Shown piece by piece: positions 22,601-34,591 of a DNA stretch of 64,000 nucleotides. Below the pieces are notes generated by a model. That model was not told where the DNA came from and made no database searches. It saw nothing but the letters and a program-made list of their open reading frames with translations. The position numbers and the translations under genes are program-made. Positions within the stretch are counted from its first letter, which is position 1; each line of letters opens with the position of its first letter. The stretch is from Karalla daura (taxonomy: Eukaryota; Chordata; Actinopteri; Chaetodontiformes; Leiognathidae). The stretch spans positions 51,001 through 115,000 of the forward strand of contig CM055211.1 in the NCBI GenBank assembly GCA_029224185.1. The letters are read 5' to 3'.

Positions 22601-23760
22601 GACCAAGAGAAAATATAAGTGATCTCTGCTTTTCAGTGGGAAGACCTCATGATAGAAGCCGGCCACACTCCATCTCAGCGTTAAGTCTTTTCTCAGCATG
22701 CTGCTTTATTACCTGCACTTCATTCCTTGCTGCTCTTCCATTGCTAAGTCACTCTACACTCTATATGCTGGAAAGAGAAAACGTAAAGGCTCCTTTAACT
22801 GACGGAGAGCTGGTACCTTCTGTGACCTTACCCCAAAGACTGGACTCCTGCTTGTGAGGACATTTTTGAAAGTCTGAAGAATGCACTACTGAACAGTGTG
22901 GTACTGTCACACTCTGACTTTGATAAGCCTTTTATTCTTTCCACTGATGCGTCTCTTGATGGCCTAGGAGCCATACTTTTATACTTTTGTACTTTCACTT
23001 TTGCAGTCAAATCACTCACTTGCAGTCAAGCTAACTATCCATCTCAAAGGCTGCTATTTTAGCTTGGAAATGGGCCGTGTGTGAAAAGTTCAGTCATTGG
23101 CTCATGGCTGCGTCTATGGTTTCCCTCAGCGTTTGCTCTCTGATCGGTTGCAAATTTTGAGAGTGAGCTGATTGCTGAGCTTTTGAAGCTGTCAGGGGTT
23201 GACACACGTCACCATAGCCCATGGGAAATGATGGTACTGAGCAGTTTAACTGCACCGTAACTGACTGTTCATAAGACCACAGTGTTTGCACCTTTTTATT
23301 TAATGTTTGGAAGGGTCCCAAAGTTGCCATTTGACCTCATGTTCAACAATGTCTTTCGTGAGGTGACTGACTATGAGGTGCATTTGATGGAAAATCTGCT
23401 CTGTGCCATGGCCATAGCTCAAGAGAACAGCACAGTTGAGCAGAAACATCGGTGTGATCAGCGCAATAAACGGATCAAAGGTCAGTCTGGGTCTGTCAGG
23501 GATCATGTGCTGCTTGCAAACAAAGGTGTCACAGGAAAGCACAAGCTTTTTGATAAGTGGATGCCCTCTGCACTGTGGTTGCTGCAAGACCTACTCTGCG
23601 TCTCTACTGTGTCAGAGATCTGGACGGACATGAGCGCGTTGTCCATCAAAACTTACTGCTTTACTTACTGTACTGGAAGACACTCTGCATGGTGTTGTTC
23701 CCCTGTCCACAGCTGCCCCTAGTGTACCTGATGTCCCCTCTCTTTCTGGTTGGTATGTAA
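19660..23760 (+). pseudogene. Ty3/Gypsy gag-pol, decayed and interrupted
   Basis: Gag-like pieces lie at about 20320-20900 (SEDTMNCYLKRVKCDTPAEMYDLIMS; then LPLAVFDILKRNFSKLSY and MRDFYSTVLRVGE). Protease/linker-like sequence resumes at about 21690 after a MITE insertion. A pol piece at 22040-22160 has LVLTYQDVFSKDKLDCG, and a remnant RT segment near 22250 reads FSTMDLS. RNase H is shown by FDKPFILSTDASLDGLGA near 22920-22970. The integrase end is shown by FAPFYLMFGRVPKLPFDLMF at 23282-23345 and AEQKHRCDQRN-type residues near 23440. There are many stops and frameshifts, and most of the RT and the integrase catalytic core are deleted. Confidence 0.8.
21138..21674 (-). mobile_element. MITE, copy B, inserted within the Gypsy gag/protease region
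   Basis: This is the inverted counterpart of 11620-12090. It starts AGGCGTGTTTCTG at 21138 and ends GTGGAAACACACCT near 21674, giving terminal inverted repeats of about 12 bp. Gypsy sequence resumes on each side, so the MITE arrived after the Gypsy element. Bases flanking the ends (GAA / AAT) do not give a clean duplication. No transposase is encoded. Confidence 0.65.
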
Positions 23761-25195
23761 CTGAAATGGCTACTTCAGACACTGCAGCTGCAGCAGCTGA
23801 ATGTCTCTTGCTGGTTCCCTCTTGAATGTAAGTGAGTGGGGAGATGGCTGCACCGATTTGTGGATGCATTTTCAGTCCTCTGTTGATGCCCCTGCCCAGG
23901 GTAGTCTGTTAGCCTCTCTGTGTGGTTAATTGGTACACATGTCTCCTTCTCACACTCTTTGGGATGGTATCATCCTCCAGCTCGGGTCCTCTACCAGAGG
24001 CCTGGGAGCTTGAGGGTTCTGCGCAGTATCTTAGCTGTTCCTAGGACTGCACTCTTCTGGATTGAGGCTTCAGATGTTGCTCCTGGGATCTGTTGGAGCC
24101 ACTCGCCCAGTTTGGGGGGCACTGCCACATCCACATCTGTTCCAGCTGTTCTTTCAATCCTTGGTACTTTTCAACCTTTTCGTGTTCCTTCTTCCTGATG
24201 TTGGCGTCAGCTGGTATCGCCACATCTATCACCACTGCTTTCTTCTGCATTTTGTCCACCACCACTATGTTCGTTTGGGCAGCCAGGAGCTGTTTGTCAG
24301 TCTGGAAGCTGAAGTCCCACAGGCCCTGCTGTTTTCAGCCACCTTCTGTGGTGTGGCCAATTGGGATTTGGGTACTTCTATTCAATACTGGGCACAGATG
24401 TATCTGTAGACTATTCCTGCCACCTGGTTGTGCCTCTCCATGTATGCTGATGTTTTGGACTGTCTCAAGGCCTTCTTTGCATAGTCTGCACCTTGGATCT
24501 GATCTGTTCTGGTAGATCCTGGCCTCTATGGCTCTTCTACCTAGGGCCTGTTCTTGTGCTGCCATGATAAGTGCCTCTGTACTCTCTGTCAGTCCTGGAT
24601 CCTGGATCGTGGCCTTGATGCTCATGAGTCCTCTGCCTCATTCTTTCCGCTAAGTGTACAGTCTCAGGGTGCTGGATTTGGGGTGGAACCCTCCGTGCAT
24701 GGTGAGGAGCTTCCTTGTCTTGATATCCGTGGCTTCTATTTCTTCCTTTGGCCAGCTTAAGATTCCGGCGAGGTATCGGATGACTGGTAGTGCGTACATG
24801 TTGATGGCTTGAATCTTGTTCTTGCCATTCAGCTGACTCTTCAGGATTTGCCTTACTCTCTGGAGGTATTTGGTTGTGGCTGACTTCTTAGCGGCCTCCT
24901 CATGATTTCCATTGGCCTGTGGGATACCAAGGTACTTGTAGCAGTTCTAGATATCATCTGTTTTTCCCTCTGATAGGTCGATCCCCTCGGTTCTGGTCAT
25001 CTTGCCTCTCTTTGAGACCCTCCGGCCACATTTGTCCAATACCAATGACATCCCTATGTCATTGCTGTAGATCCTGGTGGTGTGGATTAGTGAGTCGATT
25101 TCTCGCTCATTTCTGGCATACAGCTTGATGTCATCCATTTGGAGCAGGTGGCTGATTGTTGCTCCACTTCGGAATCGGAATCCGTAACCACTCTT

Positions 25196-25760
25196 AGGGC
25201 CTGATTTACTAAGATCCCAAAAAAGGGGCGCTAAATTGCATGCTCCTGGTAAGAATTCGCGTGCTTGATTTGTGTGCGTTTTGCGGGTGATCTACTGAGG
25301 GAATTTGCCGCAGTGACAACAGGTGCAAACAGCAGTATGTAAATGAGGGGTTTGCGCGCTGTCAGCCTTTCCATCATAGCGAGTGCAAAGGAAAGAGGAA
25401 GAATAAATATGATTCCCTGGAGTTTGAAGTCCTTGTGGCTGAGGCAAACAGCCGCATCTGGCTGGAGAAAGTAAAAAAGATGGCCATATAGTCACTGAGT
25501 AGAGGAGTGGAAATTGCGGTGCAGGCAGTGGCTGATTCTTCCATCAGCCTAAGAGCTGAGGGACTGGAGGGACTGGAGGCACTGGAGGGACTGGGGCAGG
25601 GAGGGACTGGAGGGGCTGGAGGGACTGTAGCAGGCAGGAGAGAGAGGGAGGTGGAGGATCGGAGAGCACAGGACCAGTGCGCACGCTGCGTAATAGTGCT
25701 GTTAATTATGTGTTTGGTGCAAAAAACAACCAAGAAAACAGAGCCACAGAGATGACCGTG
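25196..25760 (+). mobile_element. Remnant element with Myb/SANT-like ORF (Harbinger-type), copy 1
   Basis: The segment interrupts the antisense LINE. It encodes on the + strand a short basic segment starting KRGRKNKYDSLEFEVLVAE, which resembles the Myb/SANT-like accessory protein of PIF/Harbinger elements, then a stop and a Gly/Leu-rich degenerate repeat (25560-25630). It ends GTGTTTGGTGCAAAAAACAACC. A second, inverted copy lies at 50735-51180. No DDE transposase is present. Confidence 0.5.
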
Positions 25761-26157
25761 CTTCCTGAGTCCCCCTTGCAGAGGCATCGTTGCTGTATCT
25801 CATCCATCTCTAGTTGTGATAGGAGTTTCCGGTTGCGTACATTGGAACACTGGGTTAACAGATGTTTCTTTGTTCGCTTGGATTGTGGGTTCCGAAGTAG
25901 CCATTGTTCCCACACTCGCTGCATGTATCCACGCTCGGTAGGCTTGCTCCTGTTGTAGCATTCCAGCAGTCCCATGTTTTCCGCCCTTGTCCATCTATGG
26001 TTTGTTCCAGTAGCCCATTTCTCGCCAGGACGCCCTGGTTCCCTAGCACGCAGACCTTGTTGACCTGGGCTACGTCCGAGCCGTTATGACTCTCATTTGT
26101 TTGTTCTCTCATTGTCCTGGGGTAGGCCTGATAGCATTAGGGATGTTGCCTTGACAG

Positions 26158-26250
26158 TTTGATCCATGAATTCGAGAGTTTGGTCCACAAATTTGAGAGT
26201 TTGGTCCATATATTCGAGAGTTTGGTCCATATATTCGAGAGTCTGATCCT
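26158..26250. repeat. 21-bp tandem repeat, about four copies, inside the LINE ORF
   Basis: Units begin GTTTGRTCCATRAATTCGAGA and recur at a 21-bp period. Because 21 is a multiple of three, the minus-strand LINE frame reads them as a seven-residue repeat (DQTLEYM, DQTLKFV, DQTLEFM). Confidence 0.85.
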
Positions 26251-26399
26251 CACTGCCGCCAGTTGCTGTATTGGGTCTGCAGCGACGTCTCGGCAGCTTC
26301 AGAGAGGAGACGGGGAAAGAGAGGGACAGCAGCAACAGATAGCAACAAGTGACAGCCATGAGCTGTGATGGCATACTGGATGGAACCAAAATCAATCAA

Positions 26400-27300
26400 T
26401 GACAAGCAATGACAATACTCAACCTAACATAACATTGTGAGAACAATGTGAGGGGCCAGCGCAGGCCGAGCCACCAGCCCCCAGCGACACCCTGCACCCA
26501 GTAAGAATGGAGTTAGGCCCCCGAGCAGCGACTCACCCGCCCCACCACTGACTCACCCGCCCTGGGTGCCTGGCAGTCAGCCCCCGCCTCCGCGCCCGAG
26601 GGATCAGGGTTGATGGGCCATCCGGGGTCCAACGGCCAGGGCGAGGCGGTACCCAGCCGCCTTGCCAGTTTTGGAAGCTAAGGCTTTCCTCCCAACCTTC
26701 TTACCATCTCCTGGGCGACAGCGGCCCCTCAGCCCCCATTTCCCCCGTCAGGCCGGGTGAGCAGGTGACGAGACCAAGGGTGCACACCCACCATGGCAGA
26801 TGGAGCATGTACCATGTACCACCTAGTGGTACAGGGGGTGCCCCAGACCAGGAAGGAGATGGGGCTGCACCACACTAAGGGCAGTGTGGTGCATCACCCC
26901 CTGGCCTTAAGCCTGGGTGTCTAAAAGTGCAATTAAATTTGGAGGGGGGGGTCTGGTCAGGGGGCCAGTCCTCCCCCACCCTGCATCCCCTCCTCCAAGG
27001 CCTAGTGCTGTGTGCTGAGTTTGTCTTATGTGCTATTAAAATCTGGGGGGCTGGGAGACCTTTGCCCCCCACGGCCCCCACAACCCCCATGCCCTAGTGT
27101 GTGTTGGGGGTGCTATGAGTGTGGTGAGTGGGAGTGCCACGAGGGGTTCTGGTTGGGGTACTGGTGGGAAAATATAACTAGCAAATATAGGGCATATACT
27201 GGTGTATCAAGCAGGCTAAACCAATGAATATATGCAAATCAATGGCATTTTCCAGTAGGCATACGCCGTATACCTGTGTATCACGTCGACTACACCACTG
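26400..27300. other. GC-richer non-coding block before the 3' LTR, unidentified
   Basis: Compared with its neighbours this block is C/G-rich and proline-codon-rich on several frames, with no recognised domain. It could be the 5' leader of the antisense LINE or the 3' untranslated part of the Gypsy element. Confidence 0.35.
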
Positions 27301-27429
27301 TCGCCGAGTGAATCTTTGAATCTCTTATCCTTTTAACAGGAATTTTTTGTCACTTACTGTATATGTTTTGATATATATTTGAATCTGTTTGTATATGTAT
27401 TTTGTTATGCTGATCAGAATTTTGTGTAA

Positions 27430-27650
27430 TTCTAGTGGGGTGAGTGGGCAGAATCTTACGTGTCCCCCTGCATTCATTCTGGGGCAACGCCTCACTTATG
27501 CATAAATAGCAAGGTCCTGCTGAAACTCACTCTCTCTTCATGCTATTCTGAAAGAGTGGAGCTTGGGTGTGGTCCGCAAGGGTGCTTTCTGTGTATTTCT
27601 TTGTCATCGTCAGGAATAAAAACTGAGACAACATCACGGTGGTTCACACA
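27430..27650 (+). repeat. Ty3/Gypsy 3' LTR, truncated at its end
   Basis: This is the homologue of 19440-19655 in the same orientation, sharing GCAAGGTCCTGC, GTGGTCCGCAAGGGTG and TTTGTCATCGTCAGGAATAA. The last 30 or so bases of the 5' copy (after GTGGTTCACA) are missing. A palindromic element starts within 25 bp. Confidence 0.7.
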
Positions 27651-27672
27651 ATGCACCGATCACAGCATCGAA

Positions 27673-27774
27673 ACAAGTTCACGGTCCAAGCATGCCTATT
27701 TCACACCTACTGACATAATACATACTGACATAAATCAGTGTGTGTGAAATATGCATGCTGGACCATGAACTTGT
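27673..27774. repeat. Foldback element of about 100 bp with 33-bp arms
   Basis: ACAAGTTCACGGTCCAAGCA at 27673, continuing to TTTCACAC at 27706, is matched with a few mismatches by the reverse complement of 27739-27774 (GTGTGTGAAATATGCATGC ... GAACTTGT). The loop carries a direct repeat TACTGACATAA. It sits just after the truncated Gypsy LTR. Confidence 0.75.
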
Positions 27775-27779
27775 TTTGT

Positions 27780-30700
27780 TTTTATCTACGTATTTCCAAG
27801 TGACAGTTAATGGTCTTGAATTACAGCGCCACCATCTTGCTGATCGGGCTGGCAGTTCTTGGGATGTACCGCATAGTTTTTCACACATCAGGCCAAGTTT
27901 CATGTTCACCCCCTCATCCCATCTTAAGTAGGAGCTGCCGCAACAGGACAGTAATTCTAAATACACCCACAGTGCGTGATCGAAGTATTTAAGCCTCTTG
28001 CTCTTGATCAAGGAAAGCATTTCAGGAGCTACATTTTTAAATTGATCAGGAGACACAATATCAGCAACACATCAAATTCCTACTTCCTCTATCTTATCGC
28101 TACTTCCTGTGAGAGTAAGACCGTTATTATCGCTCTTTTGAGGGAAAAATAAAGCCATGTTACTGCACCTATAGCAGGAACCCATGACCTTCTTTCCGAC
28201 TGATTGCCATCAAAAGGGTGGGATCGATCAGACCCTGGCTTTCCTCATGCACAATGCCCTTCTTGACTCAAATCAGTCAGACTTTGAGAGTGGACAGTCC
28301 ACAGAAACCGTTTCCTCTGACAGAAGCTCTGAGGGCTGCTAGGTCTGCAGGACAATCATCGGTCTCTGTCCAGTCTAGTCCAGTGAACAACCACATTCTG
28401 CTATCGACACTCTCTGAAATGGGCACCTCTGGCAAAGCGCTTCCATCATGCGCCATCAAACCCCTACAGATGCCGCCGAATGCAGTGGGATCCGCCTCTC
28501 ATACACTCCACCTGCTCCACTTGCGACCCACTGCAGAAGAAAGAATGAATGTATTGTAAATGTAATTTCAAAAAAGGCTCAAGCAGACCCCATTTCGAAG
28601 ATGCACGTCTCATGCACAGACTTCTCTCTAAACCATGCCTGCAGAGCGGAGACGCAAGCAGTGATGCTGTCTTTGTGTCATCAGCGCATTGAGACTAGTG
28701 TCACAAGCCAGCATCCCACATTGCAAAGCGTCAGACTCACATATGACCAGAGGAGGGGCAGATGGATAGATTGACCAATTGTACATGGCGTGACGTTCGT
28801 TGTGATAGGATGGTGTTTTTCCAGGATTACTCGTTTTTACTGTTTTTTTTTTTTTTTTTAAGTTTACTCTTTTGTGATCAGGGTGTTAAAAGGATTTCTA
28901 TCAAATCAGTAAAAGTGTTCCAGAAAGAAATCACCTATCCCACCTTTAACACAGAATATTTCTACAATGTTATCCTTGAATGCGTCTTCTTTGGACTGCG
29001 ACTCACACCATGCATAGTCTCTCTGTTTTTTGTAAACCTGATTCTCACAAATATTTTATGACCAAACACAGAACACTCTCTTTTACTCTTTAGCACTCCC
29101 GAGAGAGTTGTGATGTTGACTGTCTAACATGTCCAACTATGACATTCTCGTTGGTGCATTTCGGATAGCTTCGCCATTGTGAAGGTGTACGCCCTTTGGT
29201 TATTGTCTTCAAGCAGAGCCCAGCAGAGGAAAGCTTATGCAGAAAGCTATATTTGGGGACTGGTACTGAAATTCCTTCATAGCAACGTTCACAGATCTCT
29301 CTCTGACTGAAGGGGAAAACATCACTTTGATGCATTATGTATACTTGTGTGCGCAAGCTGACTTTTGTGTTGGTGTGTGTCTGGTAATGGATGATTTCAA
29401 ACTCAAGGGGACCAAAAATATTTATATATTTTGCCTTCCACCCTTGTGTGGAAGTGGGTCAAAACAAAGGATGGGGGGAGTAATAAGTAAGATGCGTAGG
29501 GCAGGGAAGGCAAAGCCATGCTAGAAAGAAAGAGGAGCACCATTACAGTGTGAATGCATCAAAAAGAATACCTGATGTTCACGATACATGCAGACACACA
29601 CACACACACACATATTAATGCATACACATTTGCATGCACAGCCATATTCACTTACTGGCCTGCACTGTGAAGTATGGATTGGCAACGCTGTGATATGGTT
29701 AGAGGGTGTAGAACACAACTCACTGTCTTTTTTCCTTCACGCACGTATAAAACCATTTACAATGAGAACAAGCTTGACTCAACTGGGCGAAAGGAGAGCG
29801 ATGATAGTATGAAGGGACAAAAGGAAGGATGAAAGATGAAAAGATCAAGACCTCTGATTGAAGAATCACGCCAACCTTAAAAGACCTCAGTGTCGTTTAA
29901 TCAATGCTATTGTTTTATTGCAATTTGCACCGGTAATTCCACTCAAGACGCAAACTCCTATTTGGACGTATTGTGTAATTAATCAGTGCTAATTACAAAT
30001 ATGCAGTTTCAGACTTAAAGTATGACTAAAAAAAGACCAACAGCAAAAATCATCTGCATCAGTTTGATTAACTTCAGTTCAGCTCTATTTAAAACGGCAA
30101 TTCATGTCAGTGTTATTTCAGGGCACTTCAGATCAGCAGAAGCACGGAAGACAAAAAAAAGACAAAAAAGTAATTTATCAAAAGAGGAAAGAAAAATTCT
30201 TGTAACACCATTGATTATGAAAGAGGTAAAATAATGGAAAAATGGATGGACGTAAGATTTTTGGCACGATTGAGCTTTTTTTGAGTTTCTTTACTTGGAT
30301 GTAGATGTGCCTCCCTTGTAAAATAAATTCCAAAAATCAGAATTCTTTATGCAGTCTAAATAGACCCCAGCCTGAGACCACGAAGTCTATTGTTTGCAAG
30401 GCGTGTGAAGACTGACATTGCAGAGGTGCCATCCCCTGAATCTGTTGGTTCTATAGACCAGTCAAGATAAGGAGACAAGATAATCTTTCATTTGTCATGT
30501 TATAGGTAATTGCTATAATTTAAAAAAAAATGAGTAGACAAATTTTTGGCATGATCCTAGCATGATCCTAGAATGCAGGCAATGACGGGTCGTGGTCAGG
30601 ACTGTAGTCTCTAAATAGGTGTAATGTGAATGTATCCTGTAAGAGACTCGGAGCCAGTCCATTTCCCATTCATCATGGGAAAGTTGGCTTTGTATTTGAA

Positions 30701-32885
30701 AATTCCTGCTTAGGCATGATCGTGCCATACAAATTATGGTCTGTCACAGCACAATCACGAACACACATTGTGGCTGCTATGCAGCAGTGGCTGAGGCCGG
30801 GCAAAATTAAAGTTGAAGCTGTAGCGCATATGGTTGATTTGTTTTGAATTTTCAAAGTTTTGAAATACAGAGGCTTACTTCAGCACACAAACATAAGGAC
30901 TGTTGTCTTGCTGAGGACGTCTGGCATGGGACATTATTGAGGCTTGGGTAGGTTGCTCATATGGAAATGTTGCACAAGCTGAGGCTCAAACCACAGCCTT
31001 CAACACTACGAACCCTCACAGAGCTCGGTGGAAACGTCACATGTAGCTTCACAAACTGACTAAGCTGGTCAGTCACCTACACACAACGCTGCAACTGTTA
31101 GCATGGATAGGCAGATTTCAAATGCCTGTCAAAAATGAAGTTAAGACAAAAATCCCAGAATAGACAAATTGCATCCAAATTGCATGGAGATGTTTGTAAT
31201 TTACTTTTAAAATATTTTATTATCTTCGTCAGTGACAAATTGATGTTTAAAAACATCATTTTTAAACATCAGTACATATCCATGACCCTAAAATGTAGTA
31301 TTCTTTTGAATGAACAGTGGAAATGTTGCAAGACATTGTATATTCTTAAAATGCTGTTTACAGTCCAACATTTTGATGTGCTGTAACATGCAACAAAACA
31401 ATAGGCTAAACAACTACTAATGAAGTAAAAAATAAATACTAAATGAATACTAGATACAATTTAATGTCAGCCATTTCAAATGCCTCTACATGGTTATTAA
31501 CTTAAACTTCAACTCGAAGAGACAGAGACAGAGGAGGGGGAGAAATTGGAGAGGTGACCTCAAGCTCAAAACATGGTCTCGAGATCTGTCAGGCAAAGTC
31601 AGCAGATGATGTGCTCTTCGTTACAGGAAGTCAAAATGAGGTCATGCTAAACCAATGAAACCATTTCAGTCTTCTGAAAATTTAAATTTTAGGGAAAATT
31701 TAAACTTTAGGGTAGGCAGTCTCTATGCTCAATAAAATTGAGCAGAGTGGATTGGAGGGAGTGGATTCCATCTTAGGTGTAACTTGTGGGTGTGTGCTTG
31801 GTGAGGTGGACCAGTAAGATTATTTCTATTGTCTCCATGATTGACCATGTTTGCGTCTGCAGATACCACCATTTGGCGCTGTGAAACCATGGCTCAATGT
31901 GTGGAAAGGTGTGAAAGGTGTCCCAATGTAAAGGCAGAGACATTCCCCAATATCATGTGTATGCATAGGGGAATCCAGCTTGATATGTCTGGCAAGATGC
32001 AGGGGTTGTCCGGAGAGGATGTAAAATGTGGATGTTACCTTTATTTCTATGGGTTTGAGATGAGTCCGAGTACAAAAGGGGCTTCAGGTTTGTGAGTAGG
32101 AGGGTGCGAGTTTCCTGCTTGCCCAGGTTGTGTCTCCAAGGCTGCTGGAGTTCACCTCAGGAAATGCTGAAAACCACTGAAATCTAACATGTATTTGATT
32201 GTGTATATTGCTGCTTTGCCCTGCTTTGTGCAAGAAACCTCCCTTTTCTCTCCCCTCATTCGTAATATTGGTATTTAGTTCTGAGTAACTTTCCATTGTA
32301 ATATAGGGTAGTATTCAGCTTTTAATTTGTTTTGTTCAAGAAAAATAGAGTGGTCCATTTGAGTGGAGTTTCCATGTTCGACAGTTTTCATTTTCCACGT
32401 CCAATAATGGAGATGAAGGGGAGATCTCTTGTTCTTGGCCTGCTCTACCACCTCCTACACCTCACCGACCTGCCCCAACTTTTTTTGAAACATATAGATG
32501 TGCTTTTGACACATATAACCCATGATAACTTACTGAACATAAATCTGGTAAGAGGGCGATCATGATTTACCACTAATAATTTGAACAAACAGCTGCATAT
32601 ACTACATACAAACATAAGCTTGTGCACGTGGAGGTAGGTGGAGTGATGTGGAAACTAGCCTCAAAATAGAGAAGAATAGCCATTTCACATACTTATCCTC
32701 CATCAAGAATTTCAGCCCGACACTCCATATAATATTCCAGTGTTCAGCCCTGTGTTTTGAGGAAGGCAGCTGCAACATCTGGCAATCTCAGCCCAGTGGA
32801 GCTCAGTGGAGCCCAATGTTCAAGTCTCTGTGGGCAAGTTATTAATAGCCAAATGCTGATATTTTCTAAATGCTGACAGCCTCTA
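27780..32885. other. Non-coding stretch, no gene recognised
   Basis: The stretch is AT-rich, with a T-run at 28840-28859 and a short (CA)n tract at 29594-29612. Repeat-like text is present near 27785-27900. I find no splice-bounded protein-like frame. Frames up to about 125 codons occur but have no recognisable domain. Confidence 0.4.
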
Positions 32886-32928
32886 ATGTTGTGACATCAG
32901 GTGGCCACACCACCTGATGTCACAACAT
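32886..32928. repeat. Perfect 19-bp inverted repeat, 5-nt loop
   Basis: ATGTTGTGACATCAGGTGG at 32886-32904, loop CCACA, then the exact reverse complement at 32910-32928. No coding or transposon context was recognised. Perfect arms of this length imply recent formation or selection on the hairpin. Confidence 0.85.
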
Positions 32929-32929
32929 G

Positions 32930-34262
32930 TCCGGATGGTTAAAGCAGTCCATCTTTGCAGGGTAGCCTCAGCTAATGGGTAAATGTGATTTGTGATCATA
33001 GTTTTATGATCCTCTTTTCACTCCCCGTTTTATTGCCTTCATTTCCTTGGGCTCTCACGACTCCTTTCAGGCTGCTGCATCCCTCTGCTCTCTGCCAGTT
33101 TGTTTTTGATTTGGCTCTTTTCCTTTTTCCATGTTTTGCCTTGTGTCTCGTCCCAGGCAGACCTTCCTTGTCCTTTCGTTGTAGTCATTTCTTCTGTGAT
33201 CTAGATCTTCGCCGCTGTCTTCTCTCCAGCTTTCCTGCTCACCTTTGTTCCTTGGGCCCATGCTCTCTCTCTTTTTTTCCCCCCAGCCTTTGGTGGATGT
33301 TATTTTCATTCTACCTTATCCAGCCATTACTGTGATTCTGTGTTTATCATCTCTTGTTTTGTCCTCCCATCCCCTTTTGCATTGTCACTTTTAGTATGAT
33401 TTTTTATTTCCGCATAGAGCAGCACACTTTGTTTTCTATCAATAAACCCTTTCTTCACCTGAGTTACCTGCGTGAATCATGCATTTACATGCATTTATTC
33501 CATGTAGGGGAAGCAACCCTTACCATATCCTAATTTTACACTTGTTTGGAGGGACCACCTCCTTTGGAAGGAAATATGGTTGTGAATCATTCTCACGATC
33601 CGAGTATGAATTCTCCGTCAGTGATTTGGAGGTTGCTGAGGAGAAATATGTAGACAACACTGCCATTAAATGAAAATTTATTAGAGGCTAAATACATGCT
33701 AATAATTTGCACGCATGAATACATGAGGTAGAATAATAACTCAAGCAAGTAAAGTGAATGATAGAATAACTGAAACAAAGGAAATTGCGAATGAACTTAC
33801 ACCTTAAAAGTTATTAAGCTGAGTTTGATGATAGTGAGTGGTGACTGAGGACAAAGGGCATACTAACCCTAACTAAATCTAAATTGGGGTCGGAATAATT
33901 AAGTCGCTTAATTGACGTCAAACTCTGACCACTACACAGCAGCTGCAGGTGAGTCTTGGTAACTCTGAGGGGAGTCTTGCCTTACTTGGGTACCACCAAC
34001 TTTACCAGATGCAGAAACAGAGGCCTGTTTGTCCATTGATGCTTTGGGACCGGCCACCTGGGATGCGATCTGCTCTGGTAGTACCCTGGCCTTAAACAGG
34101 GTTGATCCAAACGGCAAGCTTGGCAGGGACAGGTCCTCCACTGCGCTGCATCTGCGGTGATGTTTCAGGCTGATCTTTGTCCCGCCTAGGTCCAGTTGAC
34201 ACAGGTCCCATTGGGCTGTCTCAGCGGGTCTTCTTGAGTTTCACCAATGGTTGATTTAAGAG
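32930..34262. other. Non-coding stretch, no gene recognised
   Basis: A C/T-rich block at about 33000-33470 ends in AATAAACCC and could be a retroelement 3' end. A 69-codon minus frame at 34141-33932 has protein-like composition but no identified family. Nothing else was recognised. Confidence 0.35.
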
Positions 34263-34302
34263 TCTGTTGCAGACTTACCGTTGACGGTAAGTCTGCAACA
34301 GA
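34263..34302. repeat. Perfect 19-bp inverted repeat, 2-nt loop
   Basis: TCTGTTGCAGACTTACCGT at 34263-34281, loop TG, then the exact reverse complement to 34302. A second hairpin follows 33 bp later. Both may belong to one short foldback element. Confidence 0.85.
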
Positions 34303-34335
34303 TCGGTAGGACTTACTGTCAACGCATTATTCTTA

Positions 34336-34383
34336 TATCCCCTGATGCATGAAATACGTATATTTTTAATGCATCAGGGGATA
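34336..34383. repeat. Perfect 15-bp inverted repeat, 18-nt loop
   Basis: TATCCCCTGATGCAT at 34336-34350 and its exact reverse complement at 34369-34383 enclose an AT-rich loop (GAAATACGTATATTTTTA). Confidence 0.85.
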
Positions 34384-34591
34384 ATACTTTGTACGAGTGC
34401 TTCAGAAGTATTATATTAGTGTTTCATGCACCCAGAAAATAACTGATAACACTACAAGATAAGACAAGTAAGAATATACTGTCATGGTAATTGGAGGTAT
34501 AGTAGAACACATTAATTCATACATAATAGGGTCTTCAATTTTGTCAGAAGATGACAATGTGGTTCCATGAAGTTGAATGAATGAATTTTAT

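Larger units (their letters stand above)
23935..26400 (-). mobile_element. REL-endonuclease LINE (R4/NeSL-like), antisense in the Gypsy element
   Basis: On the minus strand from about 26400 down to 23935 there is a broken non-LTR retrotransposon ORF. Near 26000 lie zinc-knuckle-like Cys residues (DTCSECGNNG). At about 25140 there is an RT catalytic block (MDDIKLYA), followed by SLVLDKCGRRVSKRGK. Near 24500 is a CRLCKEGLETV knuckle. At 24265-24100 is the restriction-like endonuclease segment (VVIDVAIPADANIRKKEHE, KYQGLKEQLEQMW), followed by the AVLGTAKILRRTLK-type end. The order and the PD...D-type endonuclease fit REL-bearing LINEs such as R4/Dong or NeSL; the exact clade is not settled. It is split by the element at 25196-25760. 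Confidence 0.7.
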
